DNA from: Bradyrhizobium sp.
GTDB lineage: Bacteria > Pseudomonadota > Alphaproteobacteria > Rhizobiales > Xanthobacteraceae
Direction of reading: 5' to 3'
DNA: 64,000 nucleotides
Assembly (NCBI RefSeq): GCF_004799445.1
Contig: NZ_SSNA01000100.1
Location: forward strand, 1-64,000
The notes below the pieces were generated by a model. It searched no databases. It was not told the origin of the DNA and was given only the letters and a program-made list of their open reading frames with translations. The translations under genes were made by a program, and so were the position numbers. Of this stretch, positions 50,470 through 58,506 are shown piece by piece. Position 1 is the stretch's first letter. Every line of letters starts with the position of its first letter.

Positions 50470-50747
50470 CGCTCACCTCCACATCCGCGTTTTGCGCGGC
50501 GGGCCGATGAGCGAGACGGTCAGCGGCCAGGCGCGACCATCACCCTCACGCGGCAATTGCCGGCGCGATCAATCTTTATGTCTTGTGGTAGCGCTGTTCC
50601 GGTCAACGTTGCCGGACAGGCGTTACCATCGGGAGTACTGCCCATGTGCTCTTCATCGGGGTTGAAATGCCTGTCACGAACAGATGCGCTCGCAAACAGA
50701 AGTTGGCGCATACGCCCGCGCCAAAACGGTGTCAAGCGCTTTTCCAT

Positions 50748-50786
50748 ATCCTCCCGGGAGGATCGCTGATATCCTGCCGGGAGGAT
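50748..50786. promoter_or_regulatory. Twin operators of the CsoR-like gene
   Basis: ATCCTCCCGGGAGGAT (50748-50763) is a perfect 16-base palindrome. ATCCTGCCGGGAGGAT (50771-50786) repeats it with one change, 23 bases on. The second ends 11 bases before the ATG at 50798. GC-core palindromes with AT edges are typical CsoR/RcnR-family targets, so autorepression is likely. Confidence 0.8.
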
Positions 50787-50797
50787 AGGAGAGCAGA

Positions 50798-51064
50798 ATG
50801 CCGGACCACCCACATTCCGCGATTGCCCGGCGTCTCAAGCGCGCCAACGGCCATCTCGAAACCATCATCGAGATGATCGAGCAGGACCGGCCATGCGCGC
50901 AGATCGCCCAACAGCTGCAGGCCGTGGAGAGCGCGATCGAGAGCGCCAAAAAGGCTCTGATCCACGACCACATCAGCCACGGCCTCGAACGATCGCTCAA
51001 GGCGTCCGGCTCAAAAGGCCAGGCGGCGCTGCGGGACTTCAAGCTGATCGCGAAGTATCTGTGA
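50798..51064 (+). CDS. CsoR/RcnR-family sensor repressor with an altered ligand set
   Basis: An 88-residue all-helical repressor of the DUF156 family: RRLKRANGHLETIIEMIEQDRPCAQ...AIESAKKALIHDHISHGLE. Copper-sensing CsoR proteins use Cys, His and Cys with spacings of 25 and 4. Here Cys33 and His58 are present but the third position is Gly62, within HDHISHGLE where HCLE is usual. His4 and His6 at the N-terminus might substitute. It ends 44 bases before the convergent dmeF gene. No target gene follows it. Confidence 0.85.
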   Translation: MPDHPHSAIARRLKRANGHLETIIEMIEQDRPCAQIAQQLQAVESAIESAKKALIHDHISHGLERSLKASGSKGQAALRDFKLIAKYL

Positions 51065-51108
51065 AGCCTGATCGCGCGCGATCTCCTGTGCGCGGATGGG
51101 CCGTGGCC

Positions 51109-52365
51109 TCAGGCGCTCGACGAAACGCGCTGAACCTCCACGGTGACATGCGACAGGTCGGCGAATTTGGCCAATCGCTGCCGGTAGTGCGCCGGATCGC
51201 GCGACCCCGATGTCGCAACCGAGACGATGGCGCCGAGATGTCCCGGTCCAAGCCGCCACAAATGCAGGTCGGTGACCCGGTCGCCCTCGCTTTCGATCGC
51301 GATACGGACTTTCTCCGCCATGCGCGGATCCGGATTGCGATCGAGCAGGATGGCGCCGGTATCGCGCAGCAGCCCGACCGACCAGTTGGCGATGACCAGG
51401 GCGCCGATGAAGCCCGCCAGCGGATCCATCCAGAGCCAGCCGAATGCGCGCGCCAGCAGCAAGCCGACAATGACCAGAACCGACACGGCGGCGTCGGCCA
51501 TGACGTGAACGACGGCGGCGCGCATATTGTTGTCGCGGTGATGCGTGCCACCAGCGTGATCGTGCTCCTCGAATTCCAACTCGTGCATCTCGGCCTCGCC
51601 CGCCCGCGTCAGGCGAATCCTGGCAAGGAAGGCATGCGGCTCCGGAATTTCGTCGCGCGATTCCAGGTATCCGCGGCTCTCCTTGAACGAAAACAGCTGC
51701 CGGCTGCCGTCCGGCCGGATGGTTTCGATGGTGACGTCCGAGGCCGCCGGCAAAGCGCCGGTATCCGCCCTGACGCGAAACCGCGGCGGCACATTGTCTT
51801 CGAAGACTTCGACTTCCAGCGTACCCTGGCCCACTGCAATGCGACGCGATTCCGCGCCGTGATCATGGCCATGGCCATGAGAGTGACCGTGGCCGTGGTG
51901 ATGGCCGCCGGACAATAGCCAGGCGCTGGCGACGTTGACGGCAAGACCAAGGACCGCAATGGGGATGGCTTCGTTGAAGCTGATCTGAACCGGGTCGAGC
52001 AGTCGCGCCACCGCTTCATAGCCGATCAGCAGCGCGATCATGGCCAGAACGATGGCGCTGGAATACCCGGCGAGATCGCCGAACTTGCCGGTGCCGAAGG
52101 TGAAACGGCGATCGCCGGCATATTTCCGGGCATAGGTATAGGCCAGCGCGGCGAGCAGCAGCGCGCCGGCATGCGTCGACATATGCAAGCCATCGGCAAT
52201 CAGTGCGAGCGAGCCGAACAACGCCCCTCCGATGATCTCGGCGATCATCATGATGGTACAGAGCACGATCACCGCCCAGGTGCGCCGCTCGGCCTTATCG
52301 TGATCGCGGCCCAGGAACACGTGGTCGTGCGGCGGAATCTGAAAGATCGATTCGGTGTCGGTCAT
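51109..52365 (-). CDS. dmeF: Cation diffusion facilitator, DmeF-like Co/Ni exporter
   Basis: A 418-residue CDF transporter. TM1-TM2 carry LIADGLHMSTHAGALLLAALA with the HMSTH metal site of DmeF. A His-rich loop (GGHHHGHGHSHGHGHDHG, about residue 155) follows TM4, and TM5 has VVHVMADAAVSVLVI (HxxxD). Between the His loop and TM5 lies an insert of about 100 residues with beta-like character (VPPRFRVRADTGAL, IPEPHAFLARIRL). The C-terminal domain ends with the usual ferredoxin-like fold. The gene follows dmeR after seven bases. Confidence 0.9.
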   Translation of the reverse strand: MTDTESIFQIPPHDHVFLGRDHDKAERRTWAVIVLCTIMMIAEIIGGALFGSLALIADGLHMSTHAGALLLAALAYTYARKYAGDRRFTFGTGKFGDLAGYSSAIVLAMIALLIGYEAVARLLDPVQISFNEAIPIAVLGLAVNVASAWLLSGGHHHGHGHSHGHGHDHGAESRRIAVGQGTLEVEVFEDNVPPRFRVRADTGALPAASDVTIETIRPDGSRQLFSFKESRGYLESRDEIPEPHAFLARIRLTRAGEAEMHELEFEEHDHAGGTHHRDNNMRAAVVHVMADAAVSVLVIVGLLLARAFGWLWMDPLAGFIGALVIANWSVGLLRDTGAILLDRNPDPRMAEKVRIAIESEGDRVTDLHLWRLGPGHLGAIVSVATSGSRDPAHYRQRLAKFADLSHVTVEVQRVSSSA

Positions 52366-52372
52366 GATCTTC

Positions 52373-52651
52373 TCACTTCAAATAGGTATGGACCACATCG
52401 ATCAGCTGATCCGCGGCGTCGGCGTTGAGCGCGCCGGGATTCTTCTCGGGATCGACGAGATGGGTGCGGATATGGTCCTCGACCACCTCGGCCATCAGGC
52501 CGGCGACGCTGCCGCGAACCCCGGCGATCATGTGCATGATGCGCTCGCATTCCACCTCGGCGGTCAAAGCGCGCTCGATCGCCTCGACCTGGCCGCGGAT
52601 CCGGCCGACGCGGGCCAGAAGCTTCTTTTTCTCTTTGATCGTGTGTGCCAT
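52373..52651 (-). CDS. dmeR: RcnR-type metal-responsive repressor (DmeR-like)
   Basis: A 92-residue DUF156-family repressor. The four residues His3, Cys35, His60 and His64 are all present at exactly the positions of the RcnR nickel/cobalt site. GQVEAIERAL and MIAGVRGSVAGLMAEVVEDH follow the family pattern. Loss of DNA binding on Ni or Co should release the dmeRF operon. The G-tract operator lies 17 bases upstream of its start. Confidence 0.9.
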   Translation of the reverse strand: MAHTIKEKKKLLARVGRIRGQVEAIERALTAEVECERIMHMIAGVRGSVAGLMAEVVEDHIRTHLVDPEKNPGALNADAADQLIDVVHTYLK

Positions 52652-52667
52652 GATTGATCTAGGTAGG

Positions 52668-52679
52668 ATACCCCCCTAT
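52668..52679. promoter_or_regulatory. RcnR/DmeR-type operator (ATA-C6-TAT)
   Basis: ATACCCCCCTAT, a run of six C (G on the other strand) flanked by inverted ATA/TAT, is the textbook form of RcnR-like sites. It sits between dmeR and the divergent secreted-protein gene at 52807. Confidence 0.7.
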
Positions 52680-52806
52680 GCTATGTCAACCGCGACGAGT
52701 GGAGCCGTGTGCGGCCTCGGTTGCCGAACCCGGTCAAGCGGGCCGATAAAGGCTGACTTTGCGGATGGATCGCGACCGAGCGTTTTCACGGCAGGGGAAT
52801 GGACTC

Positions 52807-53310
52807 ATGAAGCTGTTTAATTCGATGCCTGTCCTGTTGCTTGCCGGCCTGATCGCAGCGCCGGGGCACGTCCTCGCCGGCGAGCATCCGGACGACGATC
52901 ACCACGGCGCGGTGCTGGAAATCGGCAGCGCGGGCGAACGGGGTCTCAACGACGGAAAAACCAGTTTTGGCCCGAGCCTTGCGGTCGAGGTGACGCCGAT
53001 CGAGCATTGGCTGGAGATCGAGGCCGGCATCACGTCGCTGTTCAGCAAGGGCGGCACGGAATGGGAAGCGGACCTCGTTTTCAAGAAGCCGTTTCAATTG
53101 TCGAAGAACGTCGAGTTCATGGCCGGTGTCGGTCCGCAATGGTCGTCCACCAGTTCCTTCGGCGCCGTCGCGGTGCTCGATTTCATGATCTGGACCACGC
53201 CGCAGTTCGGTTGGTTTGTCGAACCCAGTTACAGTTACGCCTTTACCCGCGGCCACGACCAGAATCTGGCTGTCAATGTCGGGCTTCTGATCGCGCTGCC
53301 GTCGCGGTGA
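52807..53310 (+). CDS. Exported, His/Asp-rich N-terminus, predicted outer-membrane protein
   Basis: A 167-residue protein with a signal peptide ending HVLAG and a mature start EHPDDDHHG, a likely metal-binding patch. Alternating strands follow (EVTPIEHWLEIEAGIT, VEFMAGVGPQWS, FGWFVEPSYSYAF), suggesting a small eight-strand barrel. It is divergent from dmeRF and shares its regulatory gap, so a role in Co/Ni handling is likely but inferred. The ATG at 52807 is preceded by GGGGAA. Confidence 0.65.
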   Translation: MKLFNSMPVLLLAGLIAAPGHVLAGEHPDDDHHGAVLEIGSAGERGLNDGKTSFGPSLAVEVTPIEHWLEIEAGITSLFSKGGTEWEADLVFKKPFQLSKNVEFMAGVGPQWSSTSSFGAVAVLDFMIWTTPQFGWFVEPSYSYAFTRGHDQNLAVNVGLLIALPSR

Positions 53311-53345
53311 CTCTCCCGTCCGCCTGGTGAATCGTTCCCGATGCA

Positions 53346-53382
53346 AAAAGGTGACCCGCCCGGCGGGACAACCGGGCGGGTC
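53346..53382 (-). terminator. Strong hairpin terminator of the Gly-rich secreted-protein gene
   Basis: GACCCGCCCGG (53353-53363) pairs perfectly with CCGGGCGGGTC (53372-53382). On the minus strand the stem is followed by ACCTTTTTG, an acceptable T-tract. It is placed 115 bases after the stop at 53498, and also faces the end of the plus-strand gene at 53310. Confidence 0.7.
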
Positions 53383-53497
53383 GGGTGCGGCACGGGGTGG
53401 ATGAGGCGCCCGTGCCGGACGCGGGATCCACGATCAGAATGTTTTGAGGCAAGCCGGCCGCGCGGTTGATGCGGCGCGAATCTCGCTTAGCCGATCA

Positions 53498-53764
53498 TCA
53501 GTAATTGCAGTTGCGAACGCGGCCCAAATAGTTGCCGTAGGCGTCGAACTGGGGAACCCAGCCGCAGCGGCGATAGCCGTCATAATAGTAGCCGTCGTTG
53601 GCGGCGATGGCGCTGCCGACGACCGCGGCGCCGACGATGCCGGCTCCGATGCCCCAGCCCAGGCCGAACGGCTTGGCTTCAGCCTGGGTGGTGGTTGATG
53701 CGATGGTGCCGGTAACGGCGAGCGTGGCAAGGGCGAGCGCGGCGATTTTCGTCTTGATCGACAT
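53498..53764 (-). CDS. Small Gly/Ala/Tyr-rich secreted protein
   Basis: An 88-residue protein with a signal peptide (IAALALATLAVTGTIA...AEAK). A glycine-rich hydrophobic stretch (GWGIGAGIVGAAVVGSAIAA) is followed by a Tyr/Cys tail (DGYYYDGYRRCGWVPQFDAYG). The pattern is that of the numerous Bradyrhizobium small surface proteins of unknown role. GGAG lies seven bases before the ATG. Confidence 0.75.
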   Translation of the reverse strand: MSIKTKIAALALATLAVTGTIASTTTQAEAKPFGLGWGIGAGIVGAAVVGSAIAANDGYYYDGYRRCGWVPQFDAYGNYLGRVRNCNY

Positions 53765-53906
53765 CTGGAAACTCCATCCGGTGCGAGGCGGCCCGTTGTG
53801 GTCCGCATGCCAGTTGGACGAAGCGTCTTCAAATCCGGTTCGAAGCCGTTGGATTAAATCCCGGTAAGGCTAATTTTGCTGGAATTGCGCAGGGATCTGC
53901 AAACCG

Positions 53907-54722
53907 TCAGACTTTCGGAACGTTCGACAGCATCTGCGGATCGAACCTGTCGACGTCGGCGAGCAACTCGCAGAACGCCCGCGCGCCCTGTTCGATCAAC
54001 TGCTCGCCCTTCTCCGCGGAGGCCTCTCTGGCATCGCCGACGGCGCCGCTGGGGTGAAGGTCCTGGGCCTGCCAGGCGAACGGCGCCGGGCGATGGGTGG
54101 AGAGCCAGCGATGATCCTTCGCCATCGCGATTCCGGCGCTGCGAAAATCGGCGATCGCATCGACGCGAACTTGCTCTCGGTAACGTGCCAGCATGATGGA
54201 GGTCTCGGCGGCACCGCCATGGATGCCGTGACTGACCTCTTGTGCGGAGAACAATCCCTCCGTCCCGCTGAGACGGGACCAGCCCGTGGTGACGACGAGA
54301 AGCCCATGTTGCGCGCGCAGGTCCTGCGCGACAAGGCTCATGGCGGCGCTGTTGCCGCCGTGGCTCGTCACCATGACCAGCTTTTTGAGGCCAGCGCGCG
54401 CGACGCTTTCGCCGAGCGCCAGCCAACTCTTCAGCGCCACTTCGGTCGGCAGCGTCAGCGTGCCCGGATAGTCGAGGTGCTCGGTGGAAATCCCGACCGG
54501 CTGAATGGGGAGGAATGTCACGGGTGCGGCGTCAGAAAGCAGCTCGCGCACCCGCGCCAGATAAGCCTGCGCAATCATGACGTCGGTGCCGACCGGCAGA
54601 TGCGGCCCGTGCTGCTCGGTTGCCGCCAGCGGCAGCACCGCAATCCAGCGCCCGGGTCCACTGCCCGCGAAATCAGGCCAATGGATGTCGATCCAATCCC
54701 GGGGCGGAGCGGCTGAGGTCAT
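53907..54722 (-). CDS. Creatininase-family amidohydrolase
   Basis: A 271-residue metal hydrolase. AATEQHGPHLPVGTD carries the Glu/His pair, VTSHGGNSAAM and GIHGGAAETS supply further ligands. The family includes creatinine amidohydrolase, formamide hydrolases and MftE, so the reaction is hydrolysis of an amide or peptide bond. It is divergent from the ABC/dehydrogenase unit at 54837, separated by 114 bases, and may process what that system imports. Confidence 0.88.
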   Translation of the reverse strand: MTSAAPPRDWIDIHWPDFAGSGPGRWIAVLPLAATEQHGPHLPVGTDVMIAQAYLARVRELLSDAAPVTFLPIQPVGISTEHLDYPGTLTLPTEVALKSWLALGESVARAGLKKLVMVTSHGGNSAAMSLVAQDLRAQHGLLVVTTGWSRLSGTEGLFSAQEVSHGIHGGAAETSIMLARYREQVRVDAIADFRSAGIAMAKDHRWLSTHRPAPFAWQAQDLHPSGAVGDAREASAEKGEQLIEQGARAFCELLADVDRFDPQMLSNVPKV

Positions 54723-54836
54723 CGAGCGAAAGGTTTCATTAGGCGGATTTGCAAGGTAGTTTGGATCGGCTACGAGGACGCCATCGGCGTCGATTTCTTA
54801 CCTATCATGGGCCAGAAATACCAACGGAGTCCAACC

Positions 54837-55859
54837 ATGAACCCGGTTCTTTTGCCGCGAGCGTTAACGGCCGTGCTGGCGGCCCTTATCCTGACCCTGT
54901 CGCCGGCCGGCGCCCAGACCGCCCTCGACAAGGTTTCGTTCGGAACCAACTGGGTTGCCGAGGCTGAACATGGCGGATTTTTCCAGGCCCTCGCCGACGG
55001 CACCTACAAGAACTATGGGCTTGACGTCACCATCGTGCCGGGCGGCCCAAACGACAACAACCGCATGCTCCTGATTGCCGGCAAGCTCGATTTCTTCATG
55101 GCCGCGAACACGCTGATGTCGTTCGACGCGGTCGCCAACAACGTGCCGGTGGTCACCGTCGCCGCCATCTTCCAGAAAGATCCGCAGGTCTTGCTGACGC
55201 ATCCGGAGTCGAAGATCGCCAGGCTCGAGGAGCTCAAGCCGCTGACGCTGTTCGTCTCCAAGGAAGGCATTTCAAGCTACTTTCAATGGCTGAAATCCGA
55301 ATTTGGCTTCAGCGAGGAGAAGGTCAGGCCGTACACATTCAACCCGCAGCCGTTCCTTGCCGACAAGCAAAGCGCGATGCAGGGCTATGTCACCTCCGAG
55401 CCCTACGCGATCGAAAAGAGCGCCGGATTCAAGCCGGGGATCATCCTGCTGGCGGATTATGGCTTCAACACCTATTCGACCCTGATCGAGACGCGCGCTG
55501 ACGTGATCGACAAGAAGCCGGACCTGGTCCAGCGCTTCGTCGATGCCTCCATCGTCGGCTGGTACCATTATCTGTATGGCGACAACGCGCCCGCGAACGC
55601 GATGATCAAGAAACTCAATCCAGAGATGACCGACGAGTTGCTCGCCTTCTCCGTCGCCAGGATGAAGGAATATGGTATCGTCGATTCCGGCGATACATTG
55701 CGCGATGGCATCGGCGCCATGACCGACGCGCGGATGGCGAGCTTCTTCGACAAGATGGTTCGGGCCCATGTCGTCCGCCCCGACATCGACTATCGCAAGG
55801 CCTACACGCTTCGCTTCATCAACAAGGGCGTCGGTCTCGACCTGCGGCCGAAGAACTAG
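54837..55859 (+). CDS. ABC transporter substrate-binding protein (NMT1/THI5-like)
   Basis: A 340-residue periplasmic protein with a signal peptide (ends SPAGAQ). NMT1/THI5 features are VSFGTNWVAEAEHGGFFQAL, YKNYGLDVTIVPGGP and KLDFFMAANTLMSFD. Relatives bind pyrimidine-like or small nitrogenous compounds. The ATG at 54837 has CGGAG seven bases upstream. It is the first gene of a five-gene unit in which the following starts are nine bases away or overlapping. Confidence 0.9.
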   Translation: MNPVLLPRALTAVLAALILTLSPAGAQTALDKVSFGTNWVAEAEHGGFFQALADGTYKNYGLDVTIVPGGPNDNNRMLLIAGKLDFFMAANTLMSFDAVANNVPVVTVAAIFQKDPQVLLTHPESKIARLEELKPLTLFVSKEGISSYFQWLKSEFGFSEEKVRPYTFNPQPFLADKQSAMQGYVTSEPYAIEKSAGFKPGIILLADYGFNTYSTLIETRADVIDKKPDLVQRFVDASIVGWYHYLYGDNAPANAMIKKLNPEMTDELLAFSVARMKEYGIVDSGDTLRDGIGAMTDARMASFFDKMVRAHVVRPDIDYRKAYTLRFINKGVGLDLRPKN

Positions 55860-55868
55860 GACGCCGAG

Positions 55869-56684
55869 ATGGCCGAGCCCGCAGCCTTGACCGAGACGGG
55901 GCCCGATCCGTCGGGCCCTGCGGTCAGCCTGCGCGGCGTCACCAAGGTCTATGACAGCGGCGTGGCCGCGCTGGGGCCGATCGATCTTGAAGTGCGCAAG
56001 GGCGAGTTCGTGTCCCTGCTTGGGCCGTCCGGCTGCGGCAAGTCGACCGCGCTGCGCCTGATCGCGGGCCTGAACGCGCCGACGTCGGGCACCGTCCGCG
56101 TTTTCCGGCCGGTCGTCGGGGTGCGGGGAAGACACTCCGTCGGCTTCGTGTTTCAGGAGCCGACCCTGATGCCGTGGACCAGCGTGCGGGAGAATGTCCG
56201 GCTGCCGTTGAAACTGGCGCATGCGCCGGCCAGGGAAGCCGATGCCCGCATCGATCAAGCCTTGGCGCAAATGGGACTTGCGGAATTTGCCGACGCCTAT
56301 CCGCGCGAATTATCGGGTGGCATGAAGATGCGGGTCTCGCTGGCGCGCGCGCTGGTCACCGATCCGGATATCCTCCTGATGGACGAGCCGTTCGCCGCGC
56401 TCGATGAGATCACCCGTTTCCGCCTGAACAACGATCTGCTCGCGCTGTGGCGCGATCTGCGCAAGACCGTCATTTTCGTCACCCATTCGGTGTTCGAGTC
56501 GGTGTATCTGTCGCAGCGGGTGATCGTGATGACATCGCGGCCTGGACGCATCGCTGCCGAAATCGGCATCGAAACCGCGGAGCCGAGAGCCGAGGATTTT
56601 CGCACCTCGGTCGACTATGCCGGCTACTGTCGCAAGGTTTCGAATGCGCTGGCGCCGTCACATCCCGGGCAGCACAGCCCATGA
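55869..56684 (+). CDS. ABC transporter ATP-binding protein
   Basis: A 271-residue SsuB/ThiZ-like ATPase with Walker A GPSGCGKST, Q-loop FVFQEPTLMPW, signature ELSGGMKMR, Walker B ILLMDEPFAALDE and H-loop FVTHS. It starts nine bases after the binding-protein stop and overlaps the permease start. Confidence 0.92.
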   Translation: MAEPAALTETGPDPSGPAVSLRGVTKVYDSGVAALGPIDLEVRKGEFVSLLGPSGCGKSTALRLIAGLNAPTSGTVRVFRPVVGVRGRHSVGFVFQEPTLMPWTSVRENVRLPLKLAHAPAREADARIDQALAQMGLAEFADAYPRELSGGMKMRVSLARALVTDPDILLMDEPFAALDEITRFRLNNDLLALWRDLRKTVIFVTHSVFESVYLSQRVIVMTSRPGRIAAEIGIETAEPRAEDFRTSVDYAGYCRKVSNALAPSHPGQHSP

Positions 56685-57517
56685 GCTCGCTGCAGACCCC
56701 GCCATTGACGGCAGCGCAGGCCACGCCCGACAGTCGCACCCTGCGTCTCGTCCGGATATTGCTGCCCGTCGCGGTGCTCGCGGTGGGTATCGCGGCATGG
56801 GAGCTCGTGGTGCGGCTGAACCATTTTCCGCCCTACGTGCTGCCCGCGCCGTCGGCGGTGTTCGTGACGCTCGTTGCGGACTGGCCGGTGCTGTCGCAAT
56901 CGCTCCTGACGACGCTCTTGACCACGCTCGAAGGGTTCACGGCTGCCGCCATCGGCGGCGTCGCGCTGGCGCTGTTGTTCAATCAGTCGAAATGGCTGGA
57001 ATATTCGCTGTTTCCCTATGCCGTGATCCTGCAAGTCACCCCCGTCATTGCGATCGCGCCATTGCTGCTGATTTACCTGCCGCAGCAAACCGCCGTCATC
57101 GTCTGCGCCTGGATCGTCGGCTTCTTCCCGGTGCTATCCAACACCACGCTCGGCCTGAATTCGGTGGATCGCAATCTGGCCGGCCTGTTCAGCCTCTACG
57201 GCGCATCGCGGCTGCAGACCCTGCGCTTTCTCAAATTGCCGGCGGCGCTGCCGTTCATTCTCGGTGGATTGCGGATCGCGGGCGGCTTGTCGTTGATCGG
57301 CGCGGTGGTGGCCGAGATCGCGGCGGGCTCCGCCGGCGCCGGTTCCGGCCTCGCCTATCGAATCGCGGAATCCGGCTACCGTCTCAACATTCCCCGAATG
57401 TTTGCCGCCCTGCTGTTGCTCTCCGCCGCCGGGATTGTCATTTATGGGCTGCTGGCGCTAACCTCGCACCTGGTGTTGCGGCGCTGGCACGAGAGCGCGC
57501 TTGGAAAGGAAAACTGA
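56681..57517 (+). CDS. ABC transporter permease
   Basis: A 278-residue membrane protein with about six helices. The ATPase-contact loop is around SLYGASRLQTLRFLKLPAALPFI. The ATG at 56681 overlaps the ATPase stop (ATGA), which fixes the start despite a longer open frame upstream. Its stop overlaps the dehydrogenase ATG. Confidence 0.92.
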   Translation: MSSLQTPPLTAAQATPDSRTLRLVRILLPVAVLAVGIAAWELVVRLNHFPPYVLPAPSAVFVTLVADWPVLSQSLLTTLLTTLEGFTAAAIGGVALALLFNQSKWLEYSLFPYAVILQVTPVIAIAPLLLIYLPQQTAVIVCAWIVGFFPVLSNTTLGLNSVDRNLAGLFSLYGASRLQTLRFLKLPAALPFILGGLRIAGGLSLIGAVVAEIAAGSAGAGSGLAYRIAESGYRLNIPRMFAALLLLSAAGIVIYGLLALTSHLVLRRWHESALGKEN

Positions 57518-58506
57518 TGGTGGGCGGAAATATTTCATCGGAGAAGATCGATTTGCTGGTCTACGGGCCGAACAAACCGATCATCGACAACGGCTTTTCC
57601 GACCAGTTCGTGCTGCATCCCTTCGAGACCCGGGCCGACCTCGACCGGCTTAGCCCGGCAGTGGCCGCAAAAATTCGCGGCGCCGCGGTCACCTACAGCA
57701 CAGTCCGCTGCGACGGCGCCATGATGGCGCTGTTGCCGAAGCTCGAAATCGTCGCTTCCTTCGGCGTCGGCTACGACCACGTCGACGCCAATTACGCGCG
57801 CGAGCATAACATTGTCGTGACCAATACGCCGGATGTCCTGACCGAGGAGGTCGCGGACGTCGCGATGGGGCTTCTGATCGCGACCCTGCGCGAATTCGTC
57901 AAGGCCGACAAGTATCTGCGGTCCGGCCTCTGGATGACCCAGCAATTTCCCTTGAGCGTCGGCTCGCTCAGGGATCGCAAGGTCGGGATCGTCGGCATGG
58001 GTCGGATCGGCCAGGCGATCGGGCGCCGGCTGGAGGCGTCCCGCGTTCCCGTGGTCTATCATTCGCGCAATCCGGCCAAGGACGTGAGCTACAAGCACTA
58101 TCCCGATCTGATCGAGATGGCGAAGGCGGTCGACACGCTGGTGGTGATCGTCCCCGGCGGACCGGCGACGGCGAAAATGATCAACGCCGATGTCATGAAG
58201 GCGCTCGGGCCGCGCGGCGTGATCATCAACGTGGCGCGCGGCTCGGTCGTCGATGAAGAAGCCATGATCGCCGCATTGAAGTCGGGCACCATTCTGGCCG
58301 CCGGCCTCGATGTGTTCGCCAACGAACCGAAGGTGCCGGACGAATTGCGCGCGATGCAGAACGTAGTGCTGCTGCCGCATATCGGCTCGGCTTCGGTGGT
58401 GACCCGCAATGCCATGGATCAGCTGGTCGTCGACAATCTGAAGGCCTGGTTCGCCGGCAAGGCGCCGTTGACGCCGATCGCGGAAACCCCTGTGAAGAGC
58501 CGCTGA
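57517..58506 (+). CDS. D-2-hydroxyacid dehydrogenase (glyoxylate/hydroxypyruvate reductase type)
   Basis: A 329-residue NAD(P)-dependent enzyme. GIVGMGRIGQAIGRRLEA is the nucleotide motif. Catalytic Arg lies in INVARGSVVDEEAM, Glu in DVFANEPKVPD and His in LLPHIGSAS. The cofactor loop after the motif reads YHSRNPAKD, with an Arg that favours NADPH. TGATG overlap with the permease and with the next gene shows tight coupling. A hydroxy- or keto-acid derived from the imported compound is the probable substrate. Confidence 0.9.
   Translation: MVGGNISSEKIDLLVYGPNKPIIDNGFSDQFVLHPFETRADLDRLSPAVAAKIRGAAVTYSTVRCDGAMMALLPKLEIVASFGVGYDHVDANYAREHNIVVTNTPDVLTEEVADVAMGLLIATLREFVKADKYLRSGLWMTQQFPLSVGSLRDRKVGIVGMGRIGQAIGRRLEASRVPVVYHSRNPAKDVSYKHYPDLIEMAKAVDTLVVIVPGGPATAKMINADVMKALGPRGVIINVARGSVVDEEAMIAALKSGTILAAGLDVFANEPKVPDELRAMQNVVLLPHIGSASVVTRNAMDQLVVDNLKAWFAGKAPLTPIAETPVKSR

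Noticed and set aside
50520..50813. 97-residue minus-strand frame over the CsoR-like promoter
   Set aside because: It runs across the twin operators and the regulator start, has no usable ribosome site and no recognisable content.
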